In this document: positions 27,457-36,881 of the stretch, piece after piece
Layout of the letters: each line of letters opens with the position of its first letter
How positions within the stretch are numbered: position 1 is the stretch's first letter
Source: UBA7446 sp038143535
Lineage (GTDB): Bacteria > Bacteroidota > Bacteroidia > Flavobacteriales > Flavobacteriaceae
Direction: 5' to 3'
Length of the DNA stretch: 64,000 bases
NCBI GenBank assembly: GCA_038143535.1
Contig: JAYQMD010000001.1
Span: 1,601,857 to 1,665,856, forward strand
Translations under genes and position numbers: made by a program
The notes under the pieces: generated by a model
Database searches by the model: none
Seen by the model: the letters and a program-made list of their open reading frames with translations, nothing else
Told to the model about the DNA's origin: nothing

Positions 27457-28708
27457 ATGTTATTGATGTATCTGAATTATAAAACGTTATGCAATCTAAC
27501 ATTTCTTTTAGGGGTTGCATATAAACCATATACTTTTCTTTCAATTTGGGCTCAATGGGCTTGGCTTCGGGGAGTTTTTGTTTAAAGGGGTCTACTTGTT
27601 TGCCATGCTTCCAAAAACGATAACAAACATGCGGTCCTGAAGTAAATCCCGTCATGCCAACGGTACCAATATGGTCTCCTTGCGTTACTTTTTCTCCTTT
27701 ACGCACCTTACGTTTTTTCATATGCAGGTATTGCGTTTTGTACGTGCCATTATGTCGGATGGTTACATAGTTCCCGTTCCCTCGGGTATAGCCTGCAGCT
27801 ACGACAGTTCCGCTAGCAGTGGCGCGGATGGGGGTGCCTACTTGTGCGGCAAAATCAGTGCCATAGTGTGGCTTGGTGCGTCCATAATAGGAAATGCGAC
27901 GCCGTTTGTTATACCTTGACGAAATACGTGAAAACTGTACAGGTGCTTGCAAGAAAGCGCGGCGTAGGTTCTTCCCTTTTTCATCAAAAAATTCGGTAAT
28001 GCCACGTTCCGCATCGGATTCAAACTCTATGGCGTAATACGGTTTTTTTCGATGCTCAAAATAGGCTGCATGAATGCGATTTAGCCCAACATAAATTGAA
28101 TCGTCTACATATTTTTGGGTATATATTATTTTAAAACGATCGCCTTTTTCCAATCGAAAAAAATCAATACTCCACGCATAAATATCAGACAAGTCGTAAG
28201 CCAATAAGGGGCTTAATTTTTGTGCTTCCAAGGTCTCTGATAAGGAGCTCGTAATAACGCCTTGTGCTTCAAACGTTCGCAGCGTAACCTCCTTTTTTTC
28301 CTTTTTTGCAAAAACAGAATCTTTTAAATTTACCACCACATAGTCCAGGATGGAAGGTTGATAAATAAACGCCACGGGAGAAGACAACGAATCTTTCGAA
28401 AATAAAAAAGTATAGGGTCTTTTGGGCTTGATTTTTCTGAAGTTATACGTTTTTTTGACCTTGCTGTTGATGTTATAAATATCAGTGTAACTAAAGCCGT
28501 TTTCTAGAAAGATATCTGCAAAAGTATCCCCTCTTTGAACCGTATCTTGAACTACCTCAAGATCGTTTAATTTATATCCATAGGCAAAAACATCTGGATC
28601 GGGAGGTACAACAGGCACTGCTTCGGCTTTATCCGAAGAACAACTACAGCCCATGGTCAAGGTAGCAATAAAAACAAAAAGAAAACTATTCCTCAACAAC
28701 AATTTCAA
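27422..28708 (-). CDS. M23 family metallopeptidase, predicted lipoprotein
   Basis: A 428-residue peptidoglycan endopeptidase. The lipoprotein signal ends T-M-G-C (Cys21). The central part (about 45-270) is the beta-rich OapA/LysM-like region that precedes M23 domains. The catalytic domain (about 275-380) keeps the zinc ligands His and Asp in P-H-Y-G-T-D-F and the His of G-P-H-V-C-Y-R-F, the usual Bacteroidetes form. It overlaps the DUF3108 gene by 23 bases upstream and pgi by 35 bases downstream, so the three are one unit. Confidence 0.9.
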   Translation of the reverse strand: MKLLLRNSFLFVFIATLTMGCSCSSDKAEAVPVVPPDPDVFAYGYKLNDLEVVQDTVQRGDTFADIFLENGFSYTDIYNINSKVKKTYNFRKIKPKRPYTFLFSKDSLSSPVAFIYQPSILDYVVVNLKDSVFAKKEKKEVTLRTFEAQGVITSSLSETLEAQKLSPLLAYDLSDIYAWSIDFFRLEKGDRFKIIYTQKYVDDSIYVGLNRIHAAYFEHRKKPYYAIEFESDAERGITEFFDEKGKNLRRAFLQAPVQFSRISSRYNKRRRISYYGRTKPHYGTDFAAQVGTPIRATASGTVVAAGYTRGNGNYVTIRHNGTYKTQYLHMKKRKVRKGEKVTQGDHIGTVGMTGFTSGPHVCYRFWKHGKQVDPFKQKLPEAKPIEPKLKEKYMVYMQPLKEMLDCITFYNSDTSITYVTPENQPNNN

Positions 28709-29516
28709 ATGGGTTTTTTAATTCTTTAAAGGCGTCTAAATCTGCGGTGATGCTTCCAACGCTCAAATCAGCTTGCAGGCGCAACGGAATTTTATTCTCG
28801 TCGCTGCTTACCCAAAGTGTAATGCTCTCACTAGTTCTAAAGACGCGCCCAGACTGTACATAGGGACGAAATTTTAATGTTTTGACCTTGCCAAATTTTG
28901 TCTTGATGGTTTCTCGGCCTAAAAACTTGAATTTGAAGGCGTAGTTTTCCGCATCAAAAAACAAGTTCACAGCGACAAATTCGCCTTTTTGGATGGCATC
29001 AACATCAAGGTGCTTTCGTAAATAATAAACGAAAGAAATCAAATCTTGAACTTCTGAATCAGTGCTGTAAATCCCTGTTGTTTGATTTTTAAGATCGATA
29101 ACTGTAGCCTGCTGGTGCTCGTGGTCAAAATCAATGGTGAGGTGTTTTTTATAGCCTCCTTCATTGATGTTGCGAATGAAGTGCAGCGGACGGTTGTCTT
29201 CTTTAGTGAAATAAGAGCTGTAGTAATCATCAACCTTGAAAAATAAGCGAGCTAATCCCGTTGTGCGACCAATACCCTTCGCATACAAAGCCGGTTGACC
29301 GTTCCATGTTGCTTCTGTTAACGCTAGGGTCGCATAACTTGCGTTAAAAATTCCGTAGTGGAGTCTAAATTTAAACCATTCGCCTGCTTTATAGGCTGGC
29401 TTGATGGGTGATTTTGCAATAATAGCGTTGCTGCTTAGGGGCGGTGTCGTTTCTTGTGCGAAAAGGGGTAGCACGTAAGTGAACAAACCCACCAATAGCC
29501 ATATCTGAAACTTCAT
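28686..29516 (-). CDS. DUF3108 domain protein, periplasmic
   Basis: A 276-residue secreted protein: signal peptide about residues 1-20 (ends L-F-A-Q), then a beta-rich body with the DUF3108 pattern (Y-K-A-G-E-W-F-K-F-R-L-H-Y-G near residue 45, and W-V-S-S-D-E-N-K-I-P-L-R near the C-terminus). The role is unknown; its fixed pairing with an M23 peptidase suggests envelope or cell-wall work. I use the ATG at 29516 because it starts the signal peptide directly; an ATG at 29540 adds eight residues. It overlaps the M23 gene by 23 bases. Confidence 0.8.
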   Translation of the reverse strand: MKFQIWLLVGLFTYVLPLFAQETTPPLSSNAIIAKSPIKPAYKAGEWFKFRLHYGIFNASYATLALTEATWNGQPALYAKGIGRTTGLARLFFKVDDYYSSYFTKEDNRPLHFIRNINEGGYKKHLTIDFDHEHQQATVIDLKNQTTGIYSTDSEVQDLISFVYYLRKHLDVDAIQKGEFVAVNLFFDAENYAFKFKFLGRETIKTKFGKVKTLKFRPYVQSGRVFRTSESITLWVSSDENKIPLRLQADLSVGSITADLDAFKELKNPFEIVVEE

Positions 29517-29551
29517 AGCAGCAAAAATACGTAAAAGCATTTATCTTAAAT

Positions 29552-29994
29552 TTAAAATTGCCACCCAATAACAACATGAAACAAAAGCCTGCCAAATTGC
29601 GGGCTGTAAGCAGCAGTAAGCCCTAGGGAACCTGAATCCGTCACTTAACTATGGAAGGAGTTGTCGCATAGCGTGGGGCATCTTCTTTTGCATCAAAAGA
29701 CATGGCATCATGATCAAATTTATCGTTTATGAAATCAGTAAGGTTGATGGTTGCTACCATTTCTTTAAGTTGGATGGCCGTGTAACCGCAAGCGTATAAT
29801 CCTCCCACAATAGCGCCCATACTGGTGCCGCCGATATAATCAATACGGACGCCTGCACGCTCAATCTCTTTCAAGACACCAACATGTGCAATGCCTTTGG
29901 CTCCGCCACCACTTAGGATTAAGCCTACTTTAAGATCTTGCTGTGCCAGGGCAATAATGACCGTTGAAAAAAGAAGTAGCTTAAGATTGCTCAT
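29552..29994 (-). pseudogene. Patatin-like phospholipase remnant with large internal deletion
   Basis: From ATG 29994 the frame gives a signal peptide and the start of a patatin domain: G-G-G-A-K-G-I-A-H-V-G-V-L (oxyanion loop) and the nucleophile elbow G-T-S-M-G-A (Ser about residue 61). It stops at 29641 after 117 codons, before the catalytic Asp. Directly beyond, in a different frame, about 28 codons read S-L-G-L-T-A-A-Y-S and end I-G-W-Q-F at TAA 29552, like the last strands of an outer-membrane barrel. Intact flavobacterial relatives have about 700 residues or more, so most of the gene is missing between about 29630 and 29650. It overlaps the uvrC end by 14 bases. Confidence 0.75.
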
Positions 29995-31780
29995 TGTGTA
30001 GGTGTTCATAGATTTTCTTGGCCAATGTGGGGCCGATTAGTTGGGCTAGTTCTTCTGTTTTTGTTGCTTTAATGCGCTTCACAGACCTGAATTTCTTTAA
30101 AAGAGTTATTGCTGTTTTCTCGCCAACTCCAGGGATGGATTCCAAAACAGAGCTGATGGTACCCTTGCTGCGTTTGTTTCGGTGTAGTCTGATGCCAAAA
30201 CGGTGGGCTTCGTTTCGCAGTTGCTGCACAATACGAAGGGTTTCAGACCGCTTGTCCAAATAAAGCGGAATGGGGTCGTCGGGGAAATAGATTTCTTCCA
30301 AGCGTTTGGCAATGCCCAAAATAGCTACTTTGCCTCTAATGCCCAAAACATCAAAACTTTTAAGTGCCGCACTGAGTTGCCCTTTGCCTCCGTCAATAAC
30401 CACAAGTTGTGGAAGGGCTTCGCCCTCACTTAGCAAACGTTTATATCTTCGGTAAACAACCTCCTCCATAGAGGCAAAATCATTTGGACCAACAACGGTT
30501 TTAATGCCGTAGTGGCGGTATTCTTTCTTGCTTGGTTTGCCATTTCGAAATACCACACATGCAGCTACGGGGTCACTGCCCTGAATATTGGAGTTGTCAA
30601 AACACTCAATATGCAACGGGGGTTCTTGCAATCGTAAATCGCGTTGCATTTGCGCCATAATACGTTGGCTGTGTCGCTCTGGGTCTGTGAGCTTTATTTG
30701 TTTGAGTTGTTCCAAACGACTTTGTTTGGCGTTGCGTAATGAAAGGCTAATCAACTGCTTTTTTTCTCCGATTTTGGGCACGGTAACGCGAACCGTTTTG
30801 CCTAAGTCGATATCAAATGGAAGTAGTATTTCTTTGGATAACGAGTCAAATCTTCTTCGTAATTCCACTACAGCCACGCGCAATAACTCTTCATCAGACT
30901 CGTCCAGTTTTTTCTTTATGGTCATGCTGTGAAAACGTACTATTGAACCATAGGCCACCTGTAAAAAATTGACAAAAGCAGTTGCCTCATCTGAAACAAT
31001 GGTACAGACGTCTACAGCGTCTATTTTTGCGCTTACAACGGCAGACTTGGATTGGTACTGGGACAAAGCTTCCATTTTTAGCTTAATTTTTTGGGCATGC
31101 TCATATTGCAATGTCTTTGAGGCGGCAAGCATTTCTTTTTTAAGTGCGTTGTTCACCTGCTTGAACTTTCCTTTTAAAATGGCGCGAATATTTTTAATAG
31201 ATTCGTTGTAGTGCGTGGTGGTTTGCTCACCCACGCAAGCTCCCAAGCAATTTCCAATGTGGTATTCCAAGCACACCTTGTATTTTTCGCTGGCAATATT
31301 TTCTTGGCTCAAATCGTAGTGACACGTGCGTAAAGGGTAAAGCTCGTTGATTAACCCAAGGAGCACGCGAACCGTTTTGCCGTTGGTAAATGGACCGTAA
31401 TATTCCGAACCGTCTTGAATTACTTTTCGGGTGGCAAAAACACGCGGATACCGCTCTTTTTTAATACAAATCCATGGGTAAGTTTTATCGTCACGAAGTA
31501 AGATATTGTACTTTGGTTGGTGTTCTTTTATTAGCGTATTTTCTAAAATCAGGGCGTCAGACTCGCTAGGAACAACAATATGCTTAAGCGATTCAATAGC
31601 ATTGACCAGATTTCGGGTTTTGCGCGAATCCACTCGTTTTCTGAAATAGGAGGACACCCGCTTTTTTAGGTCTTTTGCTTTGCCCACGTAGATAATTTCA
31701 CCTGCTGTATTGTAATACTGATACACGCCAGGCTCGTTTGGCAACGAAGCCACTTGTTGTTTTAAGCTGAACTGGGTCAT
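29981..31780 (-). CDS. uvrC: Excinuclease ABC subunit C
   Basis: Makes both incisions in nucleotide excision repair. The 599-residue protein has the GIY-YIG nuclease (P-G-V-Y-Q-Y-Y and I-Y-V-G-K-A-K, about residues 16-40), a Cys-rich segment around C-L-G-A-C-V-G, the UVR helix pair (about 200-235), the RNase H-like nuclease domain (E-C-F-D-N-S-N, about 385; V-I-D-G-G-K-G-Q-L, about 448) and a C-terminal helix-hairpin-helix (S-I-P-G-V-G-E-K-T). The start at 31780 gives M-T-Q-F-S-L-K; the longer frame to 31876 lies over the opposing fthC gene and is not conserved. Confidence 0.95.
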   Translation of the reverse strand: MTQFSLKQQVASLPNEPGVYQYYNTAGEIIYVGKAKDLKKRVSSYFRKRVDSRKTRNLVNAIESLKHIVVPSESDALILENTLIKEHQPKYNILLRDDKTYPWICIKKERYPRVFATRKVIQDGSEYYGPFTNGKTVRVLLGLINELYPLRTCHYDLSQENIASEKYKVCLEYHIGNCLGACVGEQTTTHYNESIKNIRAILKGKFKQVNNALKKEMLAASKTLQYEHAQKIKLKMEALSQYQSKSAVVSAKIDAVDVCTIVSDEATAFVNFLQVAYGSIVRFHSMTIKKKLDESDEELLRVAVVELRRRFDSLSKEILLPFDIDLGKTVRVTVPKIGEKKQLISLSLRNAKQSRLEQLKQIKLTDPERHSQRIMAQMQRDLRLQEPPLHIECFDNSNIQGSDPVAACVVFRNGKPSKKEYRHYGIKTVVGPNDFASMEEVVYRRYKRLLSEGEALPQLVVIDGGKGQLSAALKSFDVLGIRGKVAILGIAKRLEEIYFPDDPIPLYLDKRSETLRIVQQLRNEAHRFGIRLHRNKRSKGTISSVLESIPGVGEKTAITLLKKFRSVKRIKATKTEELAQLIGPTLAKKIYEHLHNEQS

Positions 31781-31826
31781 GGTTACTAAAGTACAAAAAC
31801 TTGCGTCTAAACCTGTATATTTATGC

Positions 31827-32387
31827 ATGGCCAAAAAGTGCGATTTACGACAACTTTTCCGAAATAAACGTTCCAAGCTTTCCGCCCAAGAGCTTTCAGA
31901 GGCCAGTATTCAAATTTTAGAACAGATTAGAACCGATAAACTGATTGAAGGAAATTTAATTATGCTTTATATGTCCAGTCAAAACCACCAAGAACTTCCT
32001 ACAGAAACACTGTTTTCATTGTCAGACCATTACCGTGTTTGTGTACCTAAGGTCATAAATAAAAACGGCGTTATGGAAGCTGTTTTGTGGGACAAAAACA
32101 TGACCGTAAACACAAATGAATGGGGCATCAAACAGCCGCTATCAGAGGCTTATATATCGCCTGAAAATATCGATACCGTTGTGGTTCCACTTTTGTGTTT
32201 TGATACGGCTGGGCATCGTGTTGGGTTTGGGAAAGGTTACTACGATAAGTTTCTTGAACGTTGTTCCAAAGAGGTCAAAACCGTTGGGTTATCTTATTTT
32301 GAACCTATCGATATCATAACAGATGTTGAAACCACAGACGTGCCTTTAAATATTGTAGTAACACCAAAAAAAATATATCGCTTTTAA
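31827..32387 (+). CDS. 5-formyltetrahydrofolate cyclo-ligase
   Basis: Converts 5-formyl-THF to 5,10-methenyl-THF with ATP, returning folate to one-carbon metabolism. The 186-residue protein has the basic N-terminal R-N-K-R-S-K-L and the signature G-F-G-K-G-Y-Y-D-K-F-L (about residues 134-144). I start at ATG 31827 (M-A-K-K-C-D-L); the frame is open to 31779 but that part overlaps the uvrC start. It is divergent from uvrC and overlaps lspA tail to tail by four bases. Confidence 0.92.
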   Translation: MAKKCDLRQLFRNKRSKLSAQELSEASIQILEQIRTDKLIEGNLIMLYMSSQNHQELPTETLFSLSDHYRVCVPKVINKNGVMEAVLWDKNMTVNTNEWGIKQPLSEAYISPENIDTVVVPLLCFDTAGHRVGFGKGYYDKFLERCSKEVKTVGLSYFEPIDIITDVETTDVPLNIVVTPKKIYRF

Positions 32388-33013
32388 TCCACTGCCTTTT
32401 GCTGTTGCAATAATAACAATACAACACCAACACTGATGGCGCTATCGGCAATATTAAAAACGGGCTCAAAGAATGTAAATTGATTGCCGCCGACAACAGG
32501 CAACCAACTTGGCCAGGTCCATGTAAACATGGGAAACTGGAACATATCAACTACATGGCCAAACATAAGCGGTGCATAACCGCCTTCTTCTGGTAAAAAG
32601 GTTGCCAATTGGTTGTATGTTGTTTCTGAAAAGAGGACTCCGTAAAAAACCGAATCAATAATGTTGCCCAAAGCCCCGGCAAAAATTAAGCCAACAGCAA
32701 TCAATTGCAACTTTGGTGCTTCTGCTTTAACAGCACGCGAAAGCCAAATCCCTATCCCAGTTACAGCCAATAATCTAAAAATACTCAATAAGAGTTTTGC
32801 GGTGTCTTCCGAAATAAATGGAAGGAAATCACTGAGGCTAGCGCCCCAAGCCATGCCTTTATTTTCAACAAACAGCAATCGGAACCAACCCCAATCAACA
32901 ATAGGACCATTGCCGTAATAGGTCAAGCTATAATTGAGTTTAATATAGGCTTTTAGGGCTTGATCTGCGGCAAGAATAGCTAAAACAATCCAAGAAAGTT
33001 TTCGAAGCGTCAT
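32384..33013 (-). CDS. lspA: Lipoprotein signal peptidase
   Basis: Membrane aspartyl peptidase that removes signal peptides from prolipoproteins; several lipoproteins are predicted in this window. The 209-residue protein has four membrane segments and both catalytic aspartates: Asp in G-N-I-I-D-S (about 118) and in F-N-I-A-D-S-A-I (about 185). The extended loop before the second motif (about 150-178) is typical of Bacteroidetes LspA. It follows traR by three bases in the ileS-traR-lspA unit. Confidence 0.95.
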   Translation of the reverse strand: MTLRKLSWIVLAILAADQALKAYIKLNYSLTYYGNGPIVDWGWFRLLFVENKGMAWGASLSDFLPFISEDTAKLLLSIFRLLAVTGIGIWLSRAVKAEAPKLQLIAVGLIFAGALGNIIDSVFYGVLFSETTYNQLATFLPEEGGYAPLMFGHVVDMFQFPMFTWTWPSWLPVVGGNQFTFFEPVFNIADSAISVGVVLLLLQQQKAVD

Positions 33014-33016
33014 GGT

Positions 33017-33394
33017 TTAACGCTGCATGTTTTTAGCCTCAATACTTAATGTTGCGTGAGGAACGAGCTTTAGGCGTTCCGGGCTTATCAATTTTCCCGT
33101 TACGCGGCAAACACCATAGGTCTTGTTTTCAATACGGATTAAGGCGTTTTTTAAATCCCTAATAAACTTTTCTTGTCTGATGGCAAGCTGTGTGTTGGCT
33201 TCTTTTGACATGGTTTCTGATCCCTCTTCAAATGCTTTAAAGGTGGGAGACGTGTCATCTGTTCCGTTGTTGCCGTCGTTCATATAGGCACTACGAATGA
33301 GTTCCAAGTCTTTTTGAGCCTTGGCAATTTTTTCTTCGATAATTTTTTTAAACTCTTGTAGCGCTTCGTCGTTGTAATTATTAGATTTTTCCAT
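33017..33394 (-). CDS. TraR/DksA family protein with degenerate zinc finger
   Basis: A 125-residue coiled-coil protein of the DksA/TraR family, whose members bind RNA polymerase through the secondary channel. The N-terminal helical part (about 5-80) leads to the zinc-finger region C-R-V-T-G-K-L-I-S (about 97). Three of the four zinc cysteines are replaced (Thr, Ser and Ala at the other positions), so metal binding is unlikely in the usual form; this variant is common in Flavobacteriia. It lies between ileS (five bases) and lspA (three bases). Confidence 0.88.
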   Translation of the reverse strand: MEKSNNYNDEALQEFKKIIEEKIAKAQKDLELIRSAYMNDGNNGTDDTSPTFKAFEEGSETMSKEANTQLAIRQEKFIRDLKNALIRIENKTYGVCRVTGKLISPERLKLVPHATLSIEAKNMQR

Positions 33395-33399
33395 AACTG

Positions 33400-36300
33400 C
33401 TAATTTTTCGATTTGACCATGTTTACATTGGTTTCTAATGAATCAAAGGATATTGGAATGCTCGCTTCTAATTCATCTTTTACTAAGGTAATACTCGTTG
33501 CTAAAATTTCGTGTTGAATATACGTTTTGTTTTGTTTTAAAACAGCTGCTAAAGCATCATTTTCTCGTAGCGTGAGCGATATGGTATCCGTAACATCAAA
33601 GCCGAGGTCTTTGCGTATGTTTTGCAAACGGTTTACAAGCTCACGCGCCATACCTTCCAATCGCAATGATTCGTTCATTTGTATGTCAAGGGCAACCGTT
33701 ACGCCTTGCTCGGATGCCACAAGCCAGCCCGAGACATCTTTTGACGAGATCACAACATCGTCAGCTGCAAGGGTAATCTCTTTTCCATCGAGGTTTAATT
33801 TCAATGCGCCTTCTTTTTCAAGTGTATGTACTTGGGTGTCGCTCAATGCTTGTATGGCTTGTGCGACCAACTTCATGTCTTTGCCAAACCTTGGGCCCAG
33901 TGTTTTAAAGTTAGGCTTAACTTCTTTCACCAGTATAGACGACGTATCGTCGAGCAATTCAACTTGCTTTACGTTAACTTCTGATGCTATCAGGCTTGAA
34001 ATGGCGGCTACTTGCTGACGCTCAAGATCATCTAAAACAGGGATCATGATACGCTGAAGAGGTTGTCTTACCTTAATTTTTTCGCGTTTACGCAAGGACA
34101 GCACCAACGAAGTGATTTTTTGCGCGCGTTGCATTTTTTGTTCCAATGCTGGATTAATAAACGCATTATTTGACTTTGGATAATAAGCCAAGTGAACCGA
34201 TGAAGCGGTATCTTGTTGGGTAATGCTGTTTAAATCTTGATAAAGCCTGTCGGCGTAGAAAGGGGCAACTGGCGCCATAAGTTTCGCAACACTCACCAGG
34301 CATTCATAAAGCGTTTGATAAGCGGCTATTTTATCTGCCTCATATGATCCTTTCCAAAAACGTCGGCGACACAAACGCACATACCAGTTACTCAAATCTT
34401 CTGTGACAAAATGTGAAATGGCACGGCAAGCCCTTGTGGGCTCATAAGCGTCAAAATGGTCGGTTGTGTTTTGAATTAACGTATGCAGCTCTGACAAAAT
34501 CCACTGATCAATCTCTGGTCGTTTTTGGCGTGGAATGGCTGCTTCTTCAAATTTAAATCCATCGATGTTGGCATAAAGACTAAAAAACGCATAAGTGTTG
34601 TAAAGAGTGCCGAAAAATTTGCGCTTTACTTCTTCAATTCCTGCAACATCAAATTTTAGGTTGTCCCAAGGATTTGCATTGCTAATCATATACCAACGCG
34701 TAGCATCAGGGCCATATGTCTTTAAGGTTTCAAAAGGATCAACGGCATTGCCAAGACGCTTGGACATTTTTTGTCCGTTTTTATCCAATACCAAGCCGTT
34801 AGATACAACGTTTTTGTAGGCTACGGAATCAAAAACCAATGTGGCAATGGTATGTAAGGTATAAAACCATCCGCGCGTTTGATCTACGCCCTCAGCGATA
34901 TAATCTGCAGGGAAAGCACCTCCGCCATCTACTTTTTCTTTATTTTCAAAAGGGTAATGCCACTGCGCATAAGGCATTGCTCCAGAATCAAACCAAACGT
35001 CGATAAGGTCAGACTCGCGATACATGGGTTTACCTAATTCGCTTAGTAGGACCAAGTCGTCAACCGTATCTTTGTGTAAATCCACTTTGTCGTAATTGCT
35101 GTCACACATATCGTTGCCTGCAAAACCTTCAAATGGGTTTTTAATCATAAGCCCGGCGGCAACAGCCTCGTCAACGGCTTCTTTAAGCTCTTGAATTGAC
35201 CCAATAACTCGGGTTTCGTCTCCTTCAGTTGTACGCCAAATGGGCAATGGTATGCCCCAAAAGCGTGATCGTGAAAGGTTCCAGTCGTTGGCATTGGCGA
35301 GCCAATTTCCAAAACGGCCTTCGCCTGTTTTGGCAGGTTTCCACTGAATAGTTTTGTTCAATCCCACCATGCGGTCTTTGTGTCCTTGAACCTTTATAAA
35401 CCACGAGTCTAGAGGATAGTAAAGCACCGGTGCATCCGTACGCCAGCAGTGCGGATAACTGTGCACGTACTTTTCAACTTTAAAGGCTTTATTTTCCTCT
35501 TTCAGGCGAATAGCAATCTCTACGTCTACTGACTTTTCTGGCGCCTCACCCTCTGGATAAAATTCGTTTTTGATAAACTTCCCGCCAACCAAGCCAACTT
35601 CTGTTCTGAATTTTCCTTGAAGGTCAACAAGAGGCACTGGGTTTTGGTTTTCATCTAAAATCAAAAGTGGTGGAATAGGCGGTGTCGCTTCTTTGGCTAC
35701 TTTGGCATCGTCAGCTCCAAAAGTGGGGGCCGTGTGAACAATTCCTGTGCCGTCTTCAGTCGTTACAAAATCTCCTGTGATAATGCGGAAGGCGTCTTGT
35801 GCATTTTCAAATGGCAAGGGTGACAGATTCCATAACTGTTTGTAGCGAATCCCTACTAAATCTACTCCTTTGATTTGTTGCATAATTAGGAATGGGATGG
35901 TCTTGCCTCCTTGAGAAAATGCATTGAGTGTAGCTTGGTTTTCTACCTGAATATATTTCTTTCCAAACTGCTTTGAGATAAGCTTTTCGGCAAGCAAAAC
36001 ACGAATGGGTTCAAAGGTATATTGATTGAATGTATGTACTACCGCATAGCTGATTTTCGGACCTACCGTCAATGCGGTGTTGGAAGGGAGCGTCCAAGGC
36101 GTCGTTGTCCATGCCAATATGTGCAAAGGAGTGTCGCTTCGCAAGGCCGCTGGGAGCGTATCGTCAAGGGTTTCAAACTGAGCCGTTACAGAAGTATCGC
36201 TTACATCTCGATAACATCCCGGCTGATTTAATTCGTGAGAAGACAGTCCTGTTCCAGCCATGGGTGAATACGGCTGAATGGTGTAGCCCTTGTAGATCAG

Positions 36301-36807
36301 GCCTTTTTTATAGAGCGTTGACAATAACCACCATACCGATTCCATGTATTTTGATGTATAGGTGATATACGGATCTTCCATGTCTACCCAATATCCCATT
36401 TTTTTGGTGAGATCGTTCCAGACGTCCGTGTAGCGCATAACCGCTTCGCGACAAGCTTCATTGTATTCGGAAATACTGATGGTTTTCCCTATGTCTTCTT
36501 TAGTAATGCCCAACTCTTTTTCAACGCCAAGCTCAACGGGTAAGCCATGTGTGTCCCAGCCTGCTTTTCGCTTGACTTGGAAACCTTGTTGGGTTTTGTA
36601 GCGGCAAAAAATGTCTTTTAGTGCACGTGCCAAAACGTGGTGAATCCCAGGTAGCCCATTTGCAGAAGGTGGACCTTCATAAAACACAAATGGAGGGCGC
36701 CCTTCTCTTGTAGAAACGCTTGCCTCAAAGGTAAGGTGCTCTTCCCAAAAAGAAGCAATTTCTTCCGCTGTTGCGGGCAAATCAAGATGCGAATAAGTAG
36801 GAAACAA
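33400..36807 (-). CDS. ileS: Isoleucine-tRNA ligase; N-terminus probably frameshifted
   Basis: Charges tRNA-Ile. The 1135-residue frame has the HIGH-like motif G-L-P-G-I-H-H (about residues 52-58), an editing domain, the K-M-S-K-R loop (about 690) and the anticodon-binding region. It is of the large Bacteroidetes type. The open frame can only start at TTG 36807 (L-F-P-T-Y), with a stop shortly upstream. In the next frame TTG 36821 gives M-S-K-K-F, the usual flavobacterial start. One more A on the plus strand within 36802-36809 would join M-S-K-K-F to P-T-Y-S-H-L-D-L-P. The true start is therefore probably 36821 with one base missing. A promoter-like element lies at 36832-36839. Confidence 0.95.
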   Translation of the reverse strand: MFPTYSHLDLPATAEEIASFWEEHLTFEASVSTREGRPPFVFYEGPPSANGLPGIHHVLARALKDIFCRYKTQQGFQVKRKAGWDTHGLPVELGVEKELGITKEDIGKTISISEYNEACREAVMRYTDVWNDLTKKMGYWVDMEDPYITYTSKYMESVWWLLSTLYKKGLIYKGYTIQPYSPMAGTGLSSHELNQPGCYRDVSDTSVTAQFETLDDTLPAALRSDTPLHILAWTTTPWTLPSNTALTVGPKISYAVVHTFNQYTFEPIRVLLAEKLISKQFGKKYIQVENQATLNAFSQGGKTIPFLIMQQIKGVDLVGIRYKQLWNLSPLPFENAQDAFRIITGDFVTTEDGTGIVHTAPTFGADDAKVAKEATPPIPPLLILDENQNPVPLVDLQGKFRTEVGLVGGKFIKNEFYPEGEAPEKSVDVEIAIRLKEENKAFKVEKYVHSYPHCWRTDAPVLYYPLDSWFIKVQGHKDRMVGLNKTIQWKPAKTGEGRFGNWLANANDWNLSRSRFWGIPLPIWRTTEGDETRVIGSIQELKEAVDEAVAAGLMIKNPFEGFAGNDMCDSNYDKVDLHKDTVDDLVLLSELGKPMYRESDLIDVWFDSGAMPYAQWHYPFENKEKVDGGGAFPADYIAEGVDQTRGWFYTLHTIATLVFDSVAYKNVVSNGLVLDKNGQKMSKRLGNAVDPFETLKTYGPDATRWYMISNANPWDNLKFDVAGIEEVKRKFFGTLYNTYAFFSLYANIDGFKFEEAAIPRQKRPEIDQWILSELHTLIQNTTDHFDAYEPTRACRAISHFVTEDLSNWYVRLCRRRFWKGSYEADKIAAYQTLYECLVSVAKLMAPVAPFYADRLYQDLNSITQQDTASSVHLAYYPKSNNAFINPALEQKMQRAQKITSLVLSLRKREKIKVRQPLQRIMIPVLDDLERQQVAAISSLIASEVNVKQVELLDDTSSILVKEVKPNFKTLGPRFGKDMKLVAQAIQALSDTQVHTLEKEGALKLNLDGKEITLAADDVVISSKDVSGWLVASEQGVTVALDIQMNESLRLEGMARELVNRLQNIRKDLGFDVTDTISLTLRENDALAAVLKQNKTYIQHEILATSITLVKDELEASIPISFDSLETNVNMVKSKN

Positions 36808-36831
36808 AATTTCTTGCTCAAATTATGGTTG

Positions 36832-36839
36832 CGAAAGTA
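36832..36839 (-). promoter_or_regulatory. Putative -7 element of the ileS-traR-lspA promoter
   Basis: The minus strand reads TACTTTCG, one base away from TAnnTTTG, 11 bases before the likely start at 36821. The gap between the TonB receptor stop and the ileS start is otherwise only 75 bases. Confidence 0.35.
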
Positions 36840-36881
36840 ACCATTTTAGGGCAAAAATGATGCTTTACAGCTTTCTTGCAA

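Noticed and set aside
29389..29595. 68-codon minus frame starting M-A-G-F-C-F
   Set aside because: It overlaps the DUF3108 start and the patatin tail in another frame and has no features of its own.
36618..36821. 67-codon minus frame starting M-S-K-K-F
   Set aside because: Only its first residues are meaningful: they are the displaced ileS N-terminus. The rest is out-of-frame ileS, not a separate gene.
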